Shown: positions 26,635 to 36,006 of the stretch, piece by piece
Position numbering within the stretch: the stretch's first letter is position 1
Layout of the letters: the number at the start of each line of letters is the position of its first letter
Assembly: GCF_014647635.1 (NCBI RefSeq)
Contig: NZ_BMPO01000001.1
Location: 708,812 to 772,811, forward strand
Source: Pseudomonas matsuisoli
Lineage (GTDB): Bacteria > Pseudomonadota > Gammaproteobacteria > Pseudomonadales > Pseudomonadaceae
Reading direction: 5' to 3'
Length of the DNA: 64,000 bases
The notes under the pieces: generated by a model
Database searches by the model: none
Told to the model about the DNA's origin: nothing
The model's input: the letters and a program-made list of their open reading frames with translations, nothing else
Position numbers and translations under genes: made by a program

Positions 26635-28992
26635 ATGATGAGTGCAATTCGATTCAAGCCCTACAAGGGTCCCTCGGGGGGTTGGGGTTCCGCCTACTCC
26701 GTCACCAACATTCTCTTTCGCGAAGGTGCGCCAATCGAAGGCACCGCCGCGCTCTTCAAACAGAACCGTCCGATCTCCGGCTTCGCCTGTGTCAGCTGCG
26801 CCTGGGCCAAGCCCGGCGAAACGCGCCCGCTAGAATTTTGTGAAAACGGTGCGAAAGCCACGGCGTGGGAGGTAACGTCGCACCGCTGCGATGCCGAGTT
26901 TTTCGCGCGGCACCGTGTTGCAGAACTGTTGAACTGGAGCGATTACGACCTGGAGCAGCAGGGTCGCCTGACCCAGCCCATGCGCTGGGACGCCGCGACC
27001 GACCGCTACGTACCGGTAGATTGGCAACAAGCGCTACAGGATATCGGCTCGCGACTGGCCACGCTGGGCGATCCCAATCAGGCCGTGTTTTACGCGTCCG
27101 GCCGCGCGTCGCTGGAAGCGTCGTACATGTGGGCGTTGTACGCGCGCCTCTATGGCACGAACAATTTGCCGGACAGTTCCAACATGTGCCACGAAAGCAC
27201 GTCGGTCGCGCTGCCCGAAAGTATCGGCATTCCGGTAGGCACTGTCACGCTGGACGATTTCGATAAAACCGACGGTTTTCTCTTCTTCGGCCAGAACACC
27301 GGCAGCAATAGCCCACGCATGCTGCATGAGCTGCAGCATGCCCGTAAGCGGGGCGCACCGATCATCACCTTCAATCCGCTGCGCGAGCGCGGCCTGGAGC
27401 GCTTCGTCAATCCGCAATCGCCAACGGAGATGGTGACTGGGGCCGAAACCGTCATTAGCACGCAGTATCACCAGGTCTCGATCGGTGGCGACACCGCAGC
27501 CATCGCGGGCATCTGCAAAGCCTTGTTCGAGCTGGACGACGAGGCTAAGGCATCGGGCCAACCCCGCGTTCTCGATGTCAACTTCATTGAAGAACACACC
27601 CATGGGTTCGACGCGTTCGAACAGCGAATCCGCGCTTACACCTGGGGCGCGCTGGAAAAACGCAGCGGTCTCACGCGCGGCGCGATGGAGGCCACCGCAC
27701 ATGTGTACGCCCGTTGCGAGCGCGTGATCGGCGTGTACGGCATGGGGCTGACTCAACATCGCCATGGCGTGCAGAACGTACAAATGGTGGTCAACCTGCT
27801 CTTGATGCGCGGCAACATGGGCAAGCCTGGGGCAGGCGTATGCCCCGTACGTGGGCATTCGAACGTACAGGGGCAACGTACGGTGGGCATCACCGAAAAA
27901 GCAGCCCAAGTACCGGCGGACAATCTACGCCAGCAGTACGGCTTCGAGCCGCCTGCAGAGAACGGCGTGAACACCGTCGAAGCCTGTGAGGGCGTCGTTG
28001 CTGGGCACATCAAGGCGTTCCTGTCACTGGGGGGAAACTTCGTCCGGGCCGCACCCGACACCTACCAGCTCGAGCCTGCCTGGAAGAATCTGGACCTTAC
28101 GGTGCAGATTGTCACCAAGCTCAACCGCAGCTGCCTCGTGCACGGGCGGACGGCTTATATCCTGCCCTGCCTCGGACGCACCGAGGTAGATGTACAGAAC
28201 GGCATCGAGCAGCAGCACACCACCGAGGACAGCACTAGCTGCATCCGCGCCTGGCGGGGCGTTGCCAAACCAGCGAGTGAGCACCTGCGCTCGGAGCCAT
28301 GGATCATCGCGGAACTCGCCAAGGCGACGCTGCCGAACCCACAAACACCGCCGTGGGACGCTTGGGTTGCGGACTACTCGCAGATACGCGATGCGATCGC
28401 GGGGACCTATCCCGAGACGTTTCATGACTTCAACGTCCGGATGCTCGAACCGGGAGGTTTCCATCGCCCCTTGGGCGCCAGCGAGCGCAAATGGACGACC
28501 GAAACCGGCAAAGCCAACTTCATCGCACCAAAGACCCTGTCGGTGGACGACGACATCGAACCGTCGGCTGAGCGGCGCGACGTGCTCAACCTCATGACGA
28601 TTCGCAGTAACGACCAGTTCAATACGACGGTTTACGGCTACGACGACCGCTTCCGGGGCATCCTCGGCACGCGCTCGGTGATCCTGCTGCATCGCAACGA
28701 CATGGCACGTTTCGAGCTGAACGAAGGGGATCTGGTGCAGGCCTGTACGGCAGCCAACGATGGCATTCACCGGGAAGTCGGCCCCCTGCGCGTCACGCCG
28801 TACGACATACCCGAAGGCTGCTGTGCAGGGTACTACCCGGAACTGAACCCCCTGGTCCCGCTTTGGCACCATGCAGAAAAAGCAAAGGTGCCAGCGGCGA
28901 AATCGATACCAATCACCTTGCGCAAGACGATTGCCGTAGCGGTTGAAAAGACACCTGTCGAACCCATACCGCCGCACGCTGTAAATGGTTGA
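26635..28992 (+). CDS. FdhF/YdeP-family molybdopterin oxidoreductase
   Basis: Cytoplasmic oxidoreductase of 785 residues, of the formate dehydrogenase alpha-like YdeP group. The N-terminal start KPYKGPSGGWGSAYSVTNIL and the cysteines in GFACVSCAWAKPG and LEFCENGAKA are typical. A probable molybdenum-ligand Cys lies in SSNMCHESTSVALPE, with no selenocysteine codon. Further marks are GQNTGSNSPRMLHELQHA, GVCPVRGHSNVQGQRTVG and the C-terminal domain RSNDQFNTTVYGYDDRFRG. The real substrate is not established; YdeP has been tied to acid resistance in E. coli. No electron-transfer subunit is adjacent. The start (26635, or 26638) has no clear ribosome-binding site. It appears to be inserted in a block otherwise conserved in pseudomonads. 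Confidence 0.9.
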   Translation: MMSAIRFKPYKGPSGGWGSAYSVTNILFREGAPIEGTAALFKQNRPISGFACVSCAWAKPGETRPLEFCENGAKATAWEVTSHRCDAEFFARHRVAELLNWSDYDLEQQGRLTQPMRWDAATDRYVPVDWQQALQDIGSRLATLGDPNQAVFYASGRASLEASYMWALYARLYGTNNLPDSSNMCHESTSVALPESIGIPVGTVTLDDFDKTDGFLFFGQNTGSNSPRMLHELQHARKRGAPIITFNPLRERGLERFVNPQSPTEMVTGAETVISTQYHQVSIGGDTAAIAGICKALFELDDEAKASGQPRVLDVNFIEEHTHGFDAFEQRIRAYTWGALEKRSGLTRGAMEATAHVYARCERVIGVYGMGLTQHRHGVQNVQMVVNLLLMRGNMGKPGAGVCPVRGHSNVQGQRTVGITEKAAQVPADNLRQQYGFEPPAENGVNTVEACEGVVAGHIKAFLSLGGNFVRAAPDTYQLEPAWKNLDLTVQIVTKLNRSCLVHGRTAYILPCLGRTEVDVQNGIEQQHTTEDSTSCIRAWRGVAKPASEHLRSEPWIIAELAKATLPNPQTPPWDAWVADYSQIRDAIAGTYPETFHDFNVRMLEPGGFHRPLGASERKWTTETGKANFIAPKTLSVDDDIEPSAERRDVLNLMTIRSNDQFNTTVYGYDDRFRGILGTRSVILLHRNDMARFELNEGDLVQACTAANDGIHREVGPLRVTPYDIPEGCCAGYYPELNPLVPLWHHAEKAKVPAAKSIPITLRKTIAVAVEKTPVEPIPPHAVNG

Positions 28993-29008
28993 AGGCGCTC
29001 ACCACTCT

Positions 29009-29100
29009 CTGTAGGAGCCCACTTGTGGGCGATCAGCGTTTTGCCAGGCGACATCGCATCGTCGGCAAGATCGCGATCGCCCATAAATGGGCTCCTACAG
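29009..29100. repeat. Inverted repeat pair (GTAGGAGCCCA...TGGGCTCCTAC)
   Basis: CTGTAGGAGCCCAC at 29009-29022 and GGGCTCCTACAG at 29089-29100 form the ends of a long imperfect inverted repeat with GGGCGATC/GATCGCCC inside. It is a second repeat family; partial copies are visible at 11511-11527 and 48140-48165. Confidence 0.8.
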
Positions 29101-29160
29101 AAAAGCTTCATGCGTACGTGAAATGGCCGATTTCAAACACATAGCCTGAACCGCACCTAC

Positions 29161-29187
29161 AAAAAAGCGCCCACATGGGGCGCTTTT
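29161..29187 (-). terminator. Rho-independent terminator of secB
   Basis: A 10-bp stem (AAAAGCGCCC/GGGCGCTTTT) with a 5-base loop and T run on the minus strand lies about 20 bases after the secB stop. Confidence 0.88.
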
Positions 29188-29205
29188 CTGAGCCATCCGA
29201 AAACC

Positions 29206-29682
29206 TTACGCCGTCGGCGTTTGGCCTTCCGCAGCCTGCATGCGCTGCATTTCCTGCGCATACAGGGCGTCGAAGTTCACCGGCGAGAGCATCAACGCCG
29301 GGAACGAGCCGCGGACGACTAGACTGTCTAGCGTTTCACGCGCATACGGGAACAGGATGTTCGGGCAGAAGGCGCCCAGGGTGTGGCTCATCGATGCCGC
29401 ATCTAGGCCCTTGATCAGGAAGATGCCGGCCTGCTGTACCTCAGCGATGAACGCAGTCTCTTCGCCCGTCTTGACGGTCACCGACAGCGTCAGCACGACC
29501 TCGTGGAAGTCGCCTTCCAGCGCCTTCTGCTTGGTGTTCAGATCCAGCGCGACATTCGGCGCCCACTCCTGACGGAAGATCTCCGGGCTTTTCGGAGCCT
29601 CGAAGGACAGATCGCGCACATAGATGCGTTGAAGGGAGAATTGAGGCCCTTGAGCCTGTTCGTTGCCTGCTTGCTCAGCCAT
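29206..29682 (-). CDS. secB: Protein-export chaperone SecB
   Basis: Cytosolic chaperone of 158 residues that keeps preproteins unfolded and passes them to SecA. The sequence is unmistakable: [59 protein letters not shown] in part, and [20 protein letters not shown]. Length equals other SecB proteins. It follows grxC with about 50 bases between them and closes a rhodanese-grxC-secB operon that ends in a good terminator. Confidence 0.96.
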   Translation of the reverse strand: MAEQAGNEQAQGPQFSLQRIYVRDLSFEAPKSPEIFRQEWAPNVALDLNTKQKALEGDFHEVVLTLSVTVKTGEETAFIAEVQQAGIFLIKGLDAASMSHTLGAFCPNILFPYARETLDSLVVRGSFPALMLSPVNFDALYAQEMQRMQAAEGQTPTA

Positions 29683-29735
29683 GACGAATCCTTTTGATGA
29701 TATTCAGATACAGGAAACGCGGCGCCACCGAGGTG

Positions 29736-29990
29736 TCAGCCGCGTAGCAATGTGTCCAGCTTGCCCGCTCGCTCGAGTGCGAACAGGTCATCGCATCCAC
29801 CGACGTGTCGATCGCCGATCCAAATCTGTGGGACCGATGTGCGTCCCGCCTTCTGAGCCATCTCCGCCCGTAAATCGGGTCGCGAGTCGACTGCAATTTC
29901 CTCGTAAGGCACGCTTTTGCTGTCGAGCAAACGTTTGGCCCGAATGCAGTAGGGGCACCAGGCGGTCGTATAGATGACGATCGAAGACAT
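29736..29990 (-). CDS. grxC: Glutaredoxin 3
   Basis: Thiol oxidoreductase of 84 residues that uses glutathione to reduce disulfides. The active site is CPYC (TTAWCPYCIRAKRLL), and the glutathione-binding parts TSVPQIWIGDRHVGGCDDL are intact. I use ATG 29990; an in-frame GTG at 29996 overlaps the stop of the rhodanese gene and would add two residues. The gene is tightly coupled to the rhodanese gene before it (3 bases) and to secB after it. Confidence 0.94.
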   Translation of the reverse strand: MSSIVIYTTAWCPYCIRAKRLLDSKSVPYEEIAVDSRPDLRAEMAQKAGRTSVPQIWIGDRHVGGCDDLFALERAGKLDTLLRG

Positions 29991-29992
29991 GT

Positions 29993-30406
29993 TCACTTCA
30001 CCACGGGCAAGTTATCTGCACGCCAGGTGGACATTCCGCCGGAAAGCCTGGCGACCGTATGACCTGCCTTCTTCAATTCCTGGCAGGCGCTTCCCGAATG
30101 CTGACCGGACGCGTCCACCACGATGATGGTCTTGCCCTTGTATTTGTCGAGCTCGGAAATGCGGTTGACCAGCTTGTCCTGAGGGATGTTCACTGCACCG
30201 GCCACACGACCCGTCGCGAATTCCTTGGCCGGGCGGATATCCACCACGACCCCTTGATCGGCATTGACCAGGGAAGTCAGTTGGCCTGACGTCAGCGCAC
30301 GCCCCGCGCGGCGCATCTCGTTGAACAGCAGGGCAATGAGTAGAACGAAGAACAAACCAACGAGAAGATAGTGGTTGGTTGCGAACTCAAGAAACTTGGC
30401 GACCAT
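29993..30406 (-). CDS. Rhodanese-like domain membrane protein, apparently without catalytic Cys
   Basis: A 137-residue protein with an N-terminal membrane anchor (YLLVGLFFVLLIALLF) and one rhodanese domain in the cytoplasm (VVDIRPAKEFATGRVAGAVN, LVNRISELDKYKGKTIIVVD, LSGGMSTWRADNLPVVK). Where active rhodaneses have a Cys at the start of the active-site loop, this one reads IVVDASGQHSG, so an Asp seems to occupy that place; another Cys follows 8 residues later. Sulfurtransferase activity is therefore doubtful. ATG 30406 is chosen; the frame extends further, but the extra part looks noncoding. It is similar in layout to E. coli YibN, which also neighbours grxC and secB. Confidence 0.88.
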   Translation of the reverse strand: MVAKFLEFATNHYLLVGLFFVLLIALLFNEMRRAGRALTSGQLTSLVNADQGVVVDIRPAKEFATGRVAGAVNIPQDKLVNRISELDKYKGKTIIVVDASGQHSGSACQELKKAGHTVARLSGGMSTWRADNLPVVK

Positions 30407-30735
30407 CAGGTTTTTCCAGGAAATAAAAATGCTGGGAGCGGATGCCGCTTCTGTTCGCGGTGCGACGAAATGGCAACAGGGGCCGGAGTATACACAGGCA
30501 TACGGGCCCGCTGAACCACAAGCGAGACACGCAGTCCATAGAGACGGTCCAGAGCCCGCCACCGCCGCATATGCTGCCTTCGTTGCCGCTTACGGCATCG
30601 ACCTAGAAGGTTCGTGCGCCGCTCCCGCCGGGGGTCGACGGTGACGCTGGTCGCTCCAGCCATTAACATGCGCCCTTGCCCTGCCTGCCGGTGCAGATCG
30701 ACAGGCCTACACTTTTCAGCCAAGAGTCCGATTTT

Positions 30736-32271
30736 ATGACAGCCACGCCCAAACCCCTGGTCCTGATGATTCTGGATGGTGTCGGTCACAGCGAAACGCC
30801 GGAGCACAACGCCGTGTTCGCCGCGAAGAAGCCGGTACTCGATCGACTCATGGCGACTCAGCCAAACGGCTTGATCTCGGGCAGCGGAATGGATGTCGGC
30901 CTGCCGGACGGCCAGATGGGCAACTCGGAAGTGGGCCACATGAACCTCGGCGCGGGCCGCGTCGTTTACCAGGATTTCACGCGAATCACCAAAGCGATTC
31001 GCGACGGCGAGTTCTTCGATAACGCCGTCATCGGCGCGGCGGTCGACAAAGCCGTCGCGAACGGTAAAGCCGTGCACATCATGGGGCTGCTTTCCGATGG
31101 TGGCGTACACAGTCACCAGGATCATCTGATGGCGATGATCGAGCTGGCCGCTCGCCGCGGCGCCGAGCACATCTATCTGCACGCCTTCCTCGACGGTCGC
31201 GACACCGCGCCAAAGAGCGCCAAGGCTTCCCTCGAATTGGCCGACAGCACCTTCGCACGGCTCGGCAAGGGCCGCACCGCATCGCTGATCGGTCGGTACT
31301 TCGCGATGGACCGTGACAACCGCTGGGACCGCGTGCAGCAGGCATACGAGCTGATCTGCGACGGCAAAGGCGCATTCAATGTGGCGAGTGCCGTGGAAGG
31401 ACTGCAAGCCGCCTACAATCGCGATGAAAGCGACGAATTCGTCAAGGCGACCACCGTGGGCACGCCGGTGCAGATCGAGGATGGCGACGCCCTGGTGTTC
31501 ATGAACTTCCGCGCCGATCGCGCCCGCGAGCTGTCGCGCTGCTTTGTCGAGGACGACTTCGACGGCTTCGCCCGGGCACGCCAACCCAAGCTGGGCGGCT
31601 ACGTCATGCTGACTCAGTACGCGGCAAGCATTCCCGCGCCTTGCGCCTTCCCGCCCTCCACGCTCCATAACGTGCTCGGTGAATACCTGGCAAAGAACGG
31701 CAAGACTCAGCTGCGCATCGCTGAGACCGAAAAATACGCGCACGTGACGTTCTTCTTTTCCGGTGGTCGCGAAGAACCCTACGAGGGCGAAGAGCGCATT
31801 CTCATTCCGTCGCCGAAAGTCGCCACCTACGACCTGCAGCCGGAAATGAACGCACCTGAAGTGACGGACCGCATCGTCGACGCCATCGAGCATCAGCGCT
31901 TCGACGTCATCATCGTCAACTACGCTAACGGGGACATGGTCGGACATACCGGCGTGTTCTCCGCAGCCGTTGCTGCGGTCGAGTGCCTGGACACCTGCAT
32001 CGGGCGTATCACCGAGGCGCTAGAGAAGGTGGGCGGCGAGGCCTTGATCACGGCGGACCATGGCAACGTCGAGCAGATGGAAGATGAAAGCACCGGCCAA
32101 GCGCATACGGCGCACACCACCGAGCCCGTGCCCTTCATCTATGTCGGTAAGCGCAACCTGCGTATCCGTGAAGGCGGCATTCTCGCGGACGTCGCGCCCA
32201 CCATGTTGACCCTGATGGGCCTGCCGATTCCCGAAGAGATGACCGGCACGTCCATCGTGGAATTGCAGTAG
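30736..32271 (+). CDS. gpmI: 2,3-bisphosphoglycerate-independent phosphoglycerate mutase
   Basis: Glycolytic enzyme of 511 residues that interconverts 3- and 2-phosphoglycerate with two Mn ions. ATG 30736 ([20 protein letters not shown]) gives the usual length. Catalytic and metal motifs are [28 protein letters not shown] (catalytic Ser in NSEVGH), [55 protein letters not shown] and AHTTEPVPF. It is divergent from the rhodanese gene, as in other pseudomonads, and it precedes envC and ctpA. Confidence 0.95.
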   Translation: MTATPKPLVLMILDGVGHSETPEHNAVFAAKKPVLDRLMATQPNGLISGSGMDVGLPDGQMGNSEVGHMNLGAGRVVYQDFTRITKAIRDGEFFDNAVIGAAVDKAVANGKAVHIMGLLSDGGVHSHQDHLMAMIELAARRGAEHIYLHAFLDGRDTAPKSAKASLELADSTFARLGKGRTASLIGRYFAMDRDNRWDRVQQAYELICDGKGAFNVASAVEGLQAAYNRDESDEFVKATTVGTPVQIEDGDALVFMNFRADRARELSRCFVEDDFDGFARARQPKLGGYVMLTQYAASIPAPCAFPPSTLHNVLGEYLAKNGKTQLRIAETEKYAHVTFFFSGGREEPYEGEERILIPSPKVATYDLQPEMNAPEVTDRIVDAIEHQRFDVIIVNYANGDMVGHTGVFSAAVAAVECLDTCIGRITEALEKVGGEALITADHGNVEQMEDESTGQAHTAHTTEPVPFIYVGKRNLRIREGGILADVAPTMLTLMGLPIPEEMTGTSIVELQ

Positions 32272-32280
32272 AGTCGTTCC

Positions 32281-32328
32281 GTCGCGCCAAGTGAAAAAGC
32301 GTCGCGAACGCTTTCACTTGGCCGCGAC
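32281..32328. other. Long stem-loop after gpmI
   Basis: GTCGCG, CAAGTGAAA and GCGT on the left pair with ACGC, TTTCACTTG and CGCGAC on the right around a CGCGA centre, a stem of about 20 bp with two small irregularities. It lies 10 bases after the gpmI stop but has no T run, so it is not a standard terminator. It could protect the gpmI 3' end or reduce read-through into envC. Confidence 0.6.
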
Positions 32329-32373
32329 AGCTTGTAGCTTATCGCTGCCCTTCCCGAGACGCCGCCCGCCTAG

Positions 32374-33642
32374 ATGCTTCGTATCCTGACCACCCTCCTG
32401 CTGGCTTGCCTGCTCGGATCTGCCCATGCCGACCAGCGCGCTGAAACGCGACAGCAGCTGGAATCCGCGCGCAAAGACATCGCCGAACTGAAAAAACTGC
32501 TGGGTGAGCTGCAGCAGGAAAAATCCTCCGTGCAAAAGCAGCTCAAGCAAAGCGAAACCGAGATGGGCAACCTGCAAAAGCAGGTCGATGATCTGGAGGG
32601 CCAGCTGGACAAAGGTCATACCGAACTGGAAAGGCTCGACGGCGAGAAAAAAAAACTCCAGCAGTCGCGCATTGAGCAACAACGGTTGATCGGTATCCAG
32701 GCCCGTGCGGCTTACCAGAGTGGCGGCCGCCAGGAATACCTGAAAATGCTGCTCAACCAGCAGGACCCCGAACAGTTCTCGCGCACGCTGACGTACTACG
32801 ACTACCTCAGCAAGGCGCGCTTCGAGCAGATCAATACGTTCAACGAGACCATCCGCCAGCTGGCCAACGTCGAACGCGAAATCGAAACGCAGCAGGAACG
32901 CCTCTCCGAGCAAAAAGACATGCTTGCCAGCCGCAAAGAGGAACTGGCCCGCGTCCATGACGAGCGCAAGCAGGCCTTGGCCAAGCTCAACACGGACCTC
33001 GCCGCCCGCGATAAGCGCCTGAAGGCCCGCCAGGATGAGCAGGCACAGCTCAATCAGGTGCTCAAGACCATCGAAGAAACGCTCGCTCGCCAGGCACGCG
33101 AGGCTGAAGAAGCTCGCCAGCGGGCGCTCGCCGAAGCGCGCCGTCAACAGCAGGAACAGCAGGCCGACACGTCTTCCTCACTCCGTAAGCCAATCCCGAG
33201 CGGCCCGGTCGTTTCCAGTTCGGGTAGCTACGGCGGTCCGTTCAGCAGCGCTCGCGGGAAACTGCCATGGCCGGTTGATGGTCGATTGATTGCCCGGTTC
33301 GGCTCTCAGCGTGGGGATGACTCGCGCAGCAAATGGGACGGCGTACTCATCGGAGCGACGGAAGGCAGCACCGTACGCGCCATCCACGGCGGTCGTGTGG
33401 TGTTTGCGGACTGGCTACGCGGCGCAGGCCAATTGGTAATTCTCGATCACGGCAATGGTTATTTGAGCCTCTACGGTCACAATCAACGTTTATTGAAAAG
33501 CGCCGGCGACATCGTCAAAGCCGGCGAGCCGATCGCGACCGTCGGCAATAGCGGCGGACAGGACCAGTCCGCGTTGTATTTCGCCATCCGCCAACAGGGC
33601 CGCGCGAGCGATCCTGTCCAATGGTGTCGTGCGCAGGGATAG
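32374..33642 (+). CDS. envC: Murein hydrolase activator EnvC-like, degenerate M23 domain
   Basis: Periplasmic protein of 422 residues. A signal peptide (MLRILTTLLLACLLGSAHA) is followed by two long coiled-coil stretches (about 25-110 and 160-265, rich in Q, E and K) and a C-terminal LytM/M23 domain (about 300-420: TVRAIHGGRVVFADWLRGAG, YLSLYGHNQRLLKSAGD). The zinc-binding His residues of active M23 enzymes seem to be missing: the first site reads SKWDGVLI and the HxH site reads LYFAI. EnvC activates the amidases AmiA and AmiB at the septum and does not cut murein itself, which fits. It lies 28 bases before ctpA, probably in one operon. Confidence 0.9.
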   Translation: MLRILTTLLLACLLGSAHADQRAETRQQLESARKDIAELKKLLGELQQEKSSVQKQLKQSETEMGNLQKQVDDLEGQLDKGHTELERLDGEKKKLQQSRIEQQRLIGIQARAAYQSGGRQEYLKMLLNQQDPEQFSRTLTYYDYLSKARFEQINTFNETIRQLANVEREIETQQERLSEQKDMLASRKEELARVHDERKQALAKLNTDLAARDKRLKARQDEQAQLNQVLKTIEETLARQAREAEEARQRALAEARRQQQEQQADTSSSLRKPIPSGPVVSSSGSYGGPFSSARGKLPWPVDGRLIARFGSQRGDDSRSKWDGVLIGATEGSTVRAIHGGRVVFADWLRGAGQLVILDHGNGYLSLYGHNQRLLKSAGDIVKAGEPIATVGNSGGQDQSALYFAIRQQGRASDPVQWCRAQG

Positions 33643-33669
33643 CGCATACCTGATTAACTGGAGTCCAAC

Positions 33670-35010
33670 ATGCCCCACGTGCGCCACTTGTTCCGTTCCA
33701 CCCCACTCGTTCTTGCGCTGACCTTCAGCGCAACCGGGGGCGCTTGGGCACAGCAAACCCAGCAACCACCCCAGACGATCGCGCCAGCGCCGGAAGAAGT
33801 ACCGGCTACTACGACGAAAGCGCCGCTGCCGCTGGAGGAGCTGCGCACGTTTGCCGAGGTGCTGGACCGCATTAAAGCGGCGTATGTCGAGCCAGTGGAC
33901 GACAAGACGCTGCTCGAGAACGCGATCAAAGGCATGCTCGATAACCTGGATCCCCATTCGGCTTATCTGGGTGCCGATGAGTTCAAGGAACTCCAGGAAA
34001 GCACTAGCGGCGAATTTGGTGGGCTCGGCATCGAAGTGGGCACCGAAGACGGCTACCTCAAGGTCGTCTCCCCCATCGATGACACCCCGGCTTCCAAAGC
34101 TGGTATCGAAGCGGGCGACGTGATCCTTGAAGTCGATGGCAAGCCCACGAAGGGCCTTTCAATGATGAGCGCGGTGGACTTGATGCGCGGAGAGCCCGGC
34201 AGCAAGGTCCGCTTGCTGTTGAGCCGCGGCGGCGGCAAGCCCTTCGAACGCACGCTCACACGTGCAGTGATCAAGGTACGCAGCGTCCGCAGCGAAATGC
34301 TGGAGAAAGGCTACGGCTACCTGCGTATCAGCCAGTTCCAGGTGAACACCGGGGAAGAAGTGGGCAAGGCGCTGGATCAGTTGCGCAAGGACAACGGCCG
34401 CAAGCTGGATGGCCTGGTGCTCGATCTGCGCAACAACCCGGGCGGCGTACTGCAGTCCGCGGTCGAAGTGACTGACCACTTCCTCAAGAAAGGTTTGATC
34501 GTCTACACCGAAGGACGCCTGCCGAATTCCGAGCTGCGTTTTTCAGCTGATCCGAAGGACGCCAGCGAAGGCGTGCCACTCGTAGTCTTGATTAACGGCG
34601 GCAGTGCCTCGGCAGCGGAAATCGTCGCTGGCGCCCTGCAGGATCACAAGCGCGGCGTGCTCATGGGGACGGACAGCTTCGGCAAGGGCTCGGTCCAAAC
34701 GGTATTGCCGCTGAACGGCGACCGCGCGCTCAAGCTCACGACGGCCCTGTATTTCACACCTAATGGACGCTCTATCCAGGCGCAAGGCATCACGCCGGAC
34801 ATCGACGTGCCACGCGCACGCCTGACCCGCGAGAAAGACTCCGAAAGCCTGCGCGAAGCCGATCTGCAGCGTCACCTCGGCAACGGCAATGGCGCGCCCG
34901 ATCGTCAACGCAGCGCGACCCCTGCGCCATCACGTCCGCAGGACGAGGATTACCAGCTGAGCCAGGCGCTGAACCTGCTCAAGGGTCTGAACGTTACTCG
35001 CGGCGAATGA
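33670..35010 (+). CDS. ctpA: C-terminal processing serine protease, S41 family
   Basis: Periplasmic protease of 446 residues. A signal peptide (VLALTFSATGGAWAQ) comes first, a PDZ domain lies around residues 110-195 (GGLGIEVGTEDGYLKVVSPI), and the protease core follows. The Ser/Lys dyad is S314 in NGGSASAAEI and K339 in SFGKGSVQT, 25 residues apart as in E. coli Prc. A disordered tail (residues 405-430) follows. In Pseudomonas, CtpA degrades peptidoglycan hydrolases together with a lipoprotein partner; being next to envC supports a cell-wall role. Its stop overlaps the start of the next gene (ATGA). Confidence 0.93.
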   Translation: MPHVRHLFRSTPLVLALTFSATGGAWAQQTQQPPQTIAPAPEEVPATTTKAPLPLEELRTFAEVLDRIKAAYVEPVDDKTLLENAIKGMLDNLDPHSAYLGADEFKELQESTSGEFGGLGIEVGTEDGYLKVVSPIDDTPASKAGIEAGDVILEVDGKPTKGLSMMSAVDLMRGEPGSKVRLLLSRGGGKPFERTLTRAVIKVRSVRSEMLEKGYGYLRISQFQVNTGEEVGKALDQLRKDNGRKLDGLVLDLRNNPGGVLQSAVEVTDHFLKKGLIVYTEGRLPNSELRFSADPKDASEGVPLVVLINGGSASAAEIVAGALQDHKRGVLMGTDSFGKGSVQTVLPLNGDRALKLTTALYFTPNGRSIQAQGITPDIDVPRARLTREKDSESLREADLQRHLGNGNGAPDRQRSATPAPSRPQDEDYQLSQALNLLKGLNVTRGE

Positions 35011-35786
35011 TTCGCCGCGATGCCCTGCGTTGGCTTGCGGGAATGGCGGCGCTAGGCGCATTGCCGATAAGGGCAACGCAAGCCGAGTCGCGACCGCGCC
35101 TGACACTCATCATCGACGACCTGGGTCAGACACCTGCGCGCGACCAGCAGATTCTGGAGCTGCCCGGCCCCGTCGTGATGTCGATCCTGCCGGATACACC
35201 GCACGCGACCGAACTTAGCCGGAAAGCGTACCGGGCCGGCAAACAGATCCTGCTGCACCTGCCTATGGATCCGGCCGGCGGGCCATTTGCCTGGCATCCT
35301 GGGATGCCGATTCCCGAACTCGAAAAGCGCCTGAATGCAGCACTAAACGCCGTGCCGGGCGCTGAGGGCATCAACAACCATATGGGCAGCCGCATGACTT
35401 CGCAGCGCGAAGCGATGGCTTGGCTGATGCAAGATTTGCAGCGGCGCCACCTGTTCTTTGTCGATAGTCGCACCAGTAGCGCGACCGTCGCTGCCGCCGA
35501 AGCACAACGTGCGGGACTGGCATCGCTGTCGCGGGACGTCTTTCTCGACGACGACATGCATCCCGAGGCGATCGCCAAGCAATACGCCTATGGCTTGGCG
35601 CTGGCGCGCAAACAGGGGTCAGTGGTCATGATCGGGCACCCGCATCCCGCCACGATCAGTGTTTTGCAACGCGAGCTACCACGATTGAAGGAACAGGGCA
35701 TCGACTGGATCAGCGCCGACATGATGATCGCCGTGCGCCACAATCTCGCCATGCCCGCCCACGGTATGAACGGGCGCTATCGGTAG
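35007..35786 (+). CDS. Divergent polysaccharide deacetylase family protein (YibQ-like)
   Basis: Exported protein of 259 residues with a signal peptide that contains RR (MIRRDALRWLAGMAALGALP). The NodB-like fold is seen in LTLIIDDLGQ, PVVMSILPDTPHATELSR, LLHLPMDPAGG, GINNHMGSRMTSQREAM and FFVDSRTSSATVA. The pair of Asp in IDDLG and the His in NNHMGS may form a metal site. Activity of the family is not proven. It is coupled to ctpA by a 4-base overlap, the same order as in E. coli gpmI-envC-yibQ apart from ctpA, so it likely acts in the envelope. Confidence 0.88.
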   Translation: MIRRDALRWLAGMAALGALPIRATQAESRPRLTLIIDDLGQTPARDQQILELPGPVVMSILPDTPHATELSRKAYRAGKQILLHLPMDPAGGPFAWHPGMPIPELEKRLNAALNAVPGAEGINNHMGSRMTSQREAMAWLMQDLQRRHLFFVDSRTSSATVAAAEAQRAGLASLSRDVFLDDDMHPEAIAKQYAYGLALARKQGSVVMIGHPHPATISVLQRELPRLKEQGIDWISADMMIAVRHNLAMPAHGMNGRYR

Positions 35787-35855
35787 GCGGTTTGGGGCTT
35801 GGATCCCGCCTGTCAGGTATTAACTAAGAGATATAGGGCGCTTGTTCGAACGCAT

Positions 35856-35949
35856 CGCGAGCATCGCTCGCTCCCATATTCGTTCTCGGTGGCGACTCAG
35901 CGGGGAGGACAAGCTCATCTATCTCGTGGGAGCGGGCCACGTCCGCGAT
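35856..35949. repeat. REP element pair
   Basis: A degenerate arm (TCGCGAGCATCGCTCGCTCC at 35856-35875) and an inverted better-conserved arm (GTGGGAGCGGGCCACGTCCG at 35927-35946) flank about 50 bases between two converging genes. Same family as 7590-7686. Confidence 0.78.
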
Positions 35950-36006
35950 AGGCTTGGCCTTTACACCGAGCATCGAACAAACGAGCACCCGCTCGGCGTC
36001 CCGCCT

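Noticed and set aside
30406..31947. Open frame of about 513 codons on the minus strand
   Set aside because: It is antisense to gpmI, whose motifs are certain; long antisense frames are common in GC-rich genes.
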